Assembly: GCA_964481435.1 (NCBI GenBank)
Contig: CAYZTH010000016.1
Location: 1-20,989, forward strand
Direction: 5' to 3'
Origin: JAPLYB01 sp964481435
GTDB lineage: Archaea > Nanobdellota > Nanobdellia > Pacearchaeales > UBA284
DNA length: 20,989 nucleotides
In this document: positions 20,947 to 20,989 of the stretch, one piece after another
Layout: the number at the start of each line of letters is the position of its first letter
Numbering within the stretch: position 1 is the stretch's first letter
The notes under the pieces: generated by a model
The model's database searches: none
What the model was told of the DNA's origin: nothing
Seen by the model: the letters and a program-made list of their open reading frames with translations, nothing else
Program-made: the position numbers and the translations under genes

Positions 20947-20989
20947 AAAACGAATTGAAGAAGCAAAAGGAAATGTTCAAAACTATCTA
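20936..20989 (+). CDS. Probable HEPN-domain toxin (HepT-like), N-terminal 18 residues only
   Basis: ATG at 20936 opens a frame that runs to the window edge: MLDKKRIEEAKGNVQNYL. A first amphipathic helix with 'RIEEAK' spaced like this is typical of HEPN proteins, and the 11-base overlap with an MNT gene is the standard module arrangement. The RNase motif (R-x4-6-H) would be further downstream and is not visible, so the call rests on context. Confidence 0.6.
   Translation, partial: MLDKKRIEEAKGNVQNYL

Overview
The window looks like chromosomal DNA of an AT-rich DPANN-type archaeon of the Pacearchaeota/Woesearchaeota kind. This is inferred from gene content; no rRNA is present. The archaeal signs are aIF5B, an archaeal class I CCA-adding enzyme, AMP phosphorylase, a MEMO1-family protein, two tRNA genes with introns and no encoded CCA, and TATA boxes about 25-35 bases before many starts, which implies leaderless or short-leader transcripts. 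Strong Shine-Dalgarno sites occur mainly at internal or strongly expressed genes.

Layout. 1-2990 (minus): a 49-residue ribbon-helix-helix protein overlaps the start of a very long secreted beta-helix protein that runs off the left edge. 3113-4097 (minus): a LAGLIDADG endonuclease gene whose last codons and stop lie inside an intron-containing tRNA-Glu. 4217-5321 (plus): a MazG-like protein with a degenerate second copy of its own fold, then an unrecognised protein that may be a minimal ATP-grasp domain. 5386-5541: an apparent small RNA locus with promoter, helices and a poly-T end. 5540-10069: divergent glmS and pyruvate phosphate dikinase. 10187-11324: two Nudix hydrolases with related GCGC elements in inverted orientation upstream of each. 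11386-11500: an intron-containing tRNA whose anticodon reads UAU (Ile). 11551-15310: a small lipoprotein, then minus-strand aIF5B, MEMO1-family protein and an orphan protein. 15488-19404 (plus): AI-2E-family membrane protein, AMP phosphorylase and CCA-adding enzyme. 19533-20989: a secreted Q/N-rich coiled-coil protein, then a winged-helix/MNT nucleotidyltransferase overlapping the start of a partner that is probably HEPN (cut by the right edge).

How the genes fit together. Several act on AMP, pyrophosphate and nucleotides: pyruvate phosphate dikinase (AMP + PPi + PEP to ATP), AMP phosphorylase (AMP to ribose-1,5-bisphosphate), Nudix and MazG-like pyrophosphohydrolases. This suits a reduced, salvage-dependent cell, but the link is inference. 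The tRNAs lack CCA, so they depend on the CCA-adding enzyme encoded here. They also need a splicing endonuclease with relaxed specificity, because one intron sits in the D arm.

Most interesting points: the endonuclease-tRNA overlap, the UAU-anticodon tRNA, the unassigned RNA locus beside glmS, the duplicated MazG fold, the RHH/beta-helix overlap, and the self-contained HTH-MNT/HEPN module with a palindromic operator candidate.
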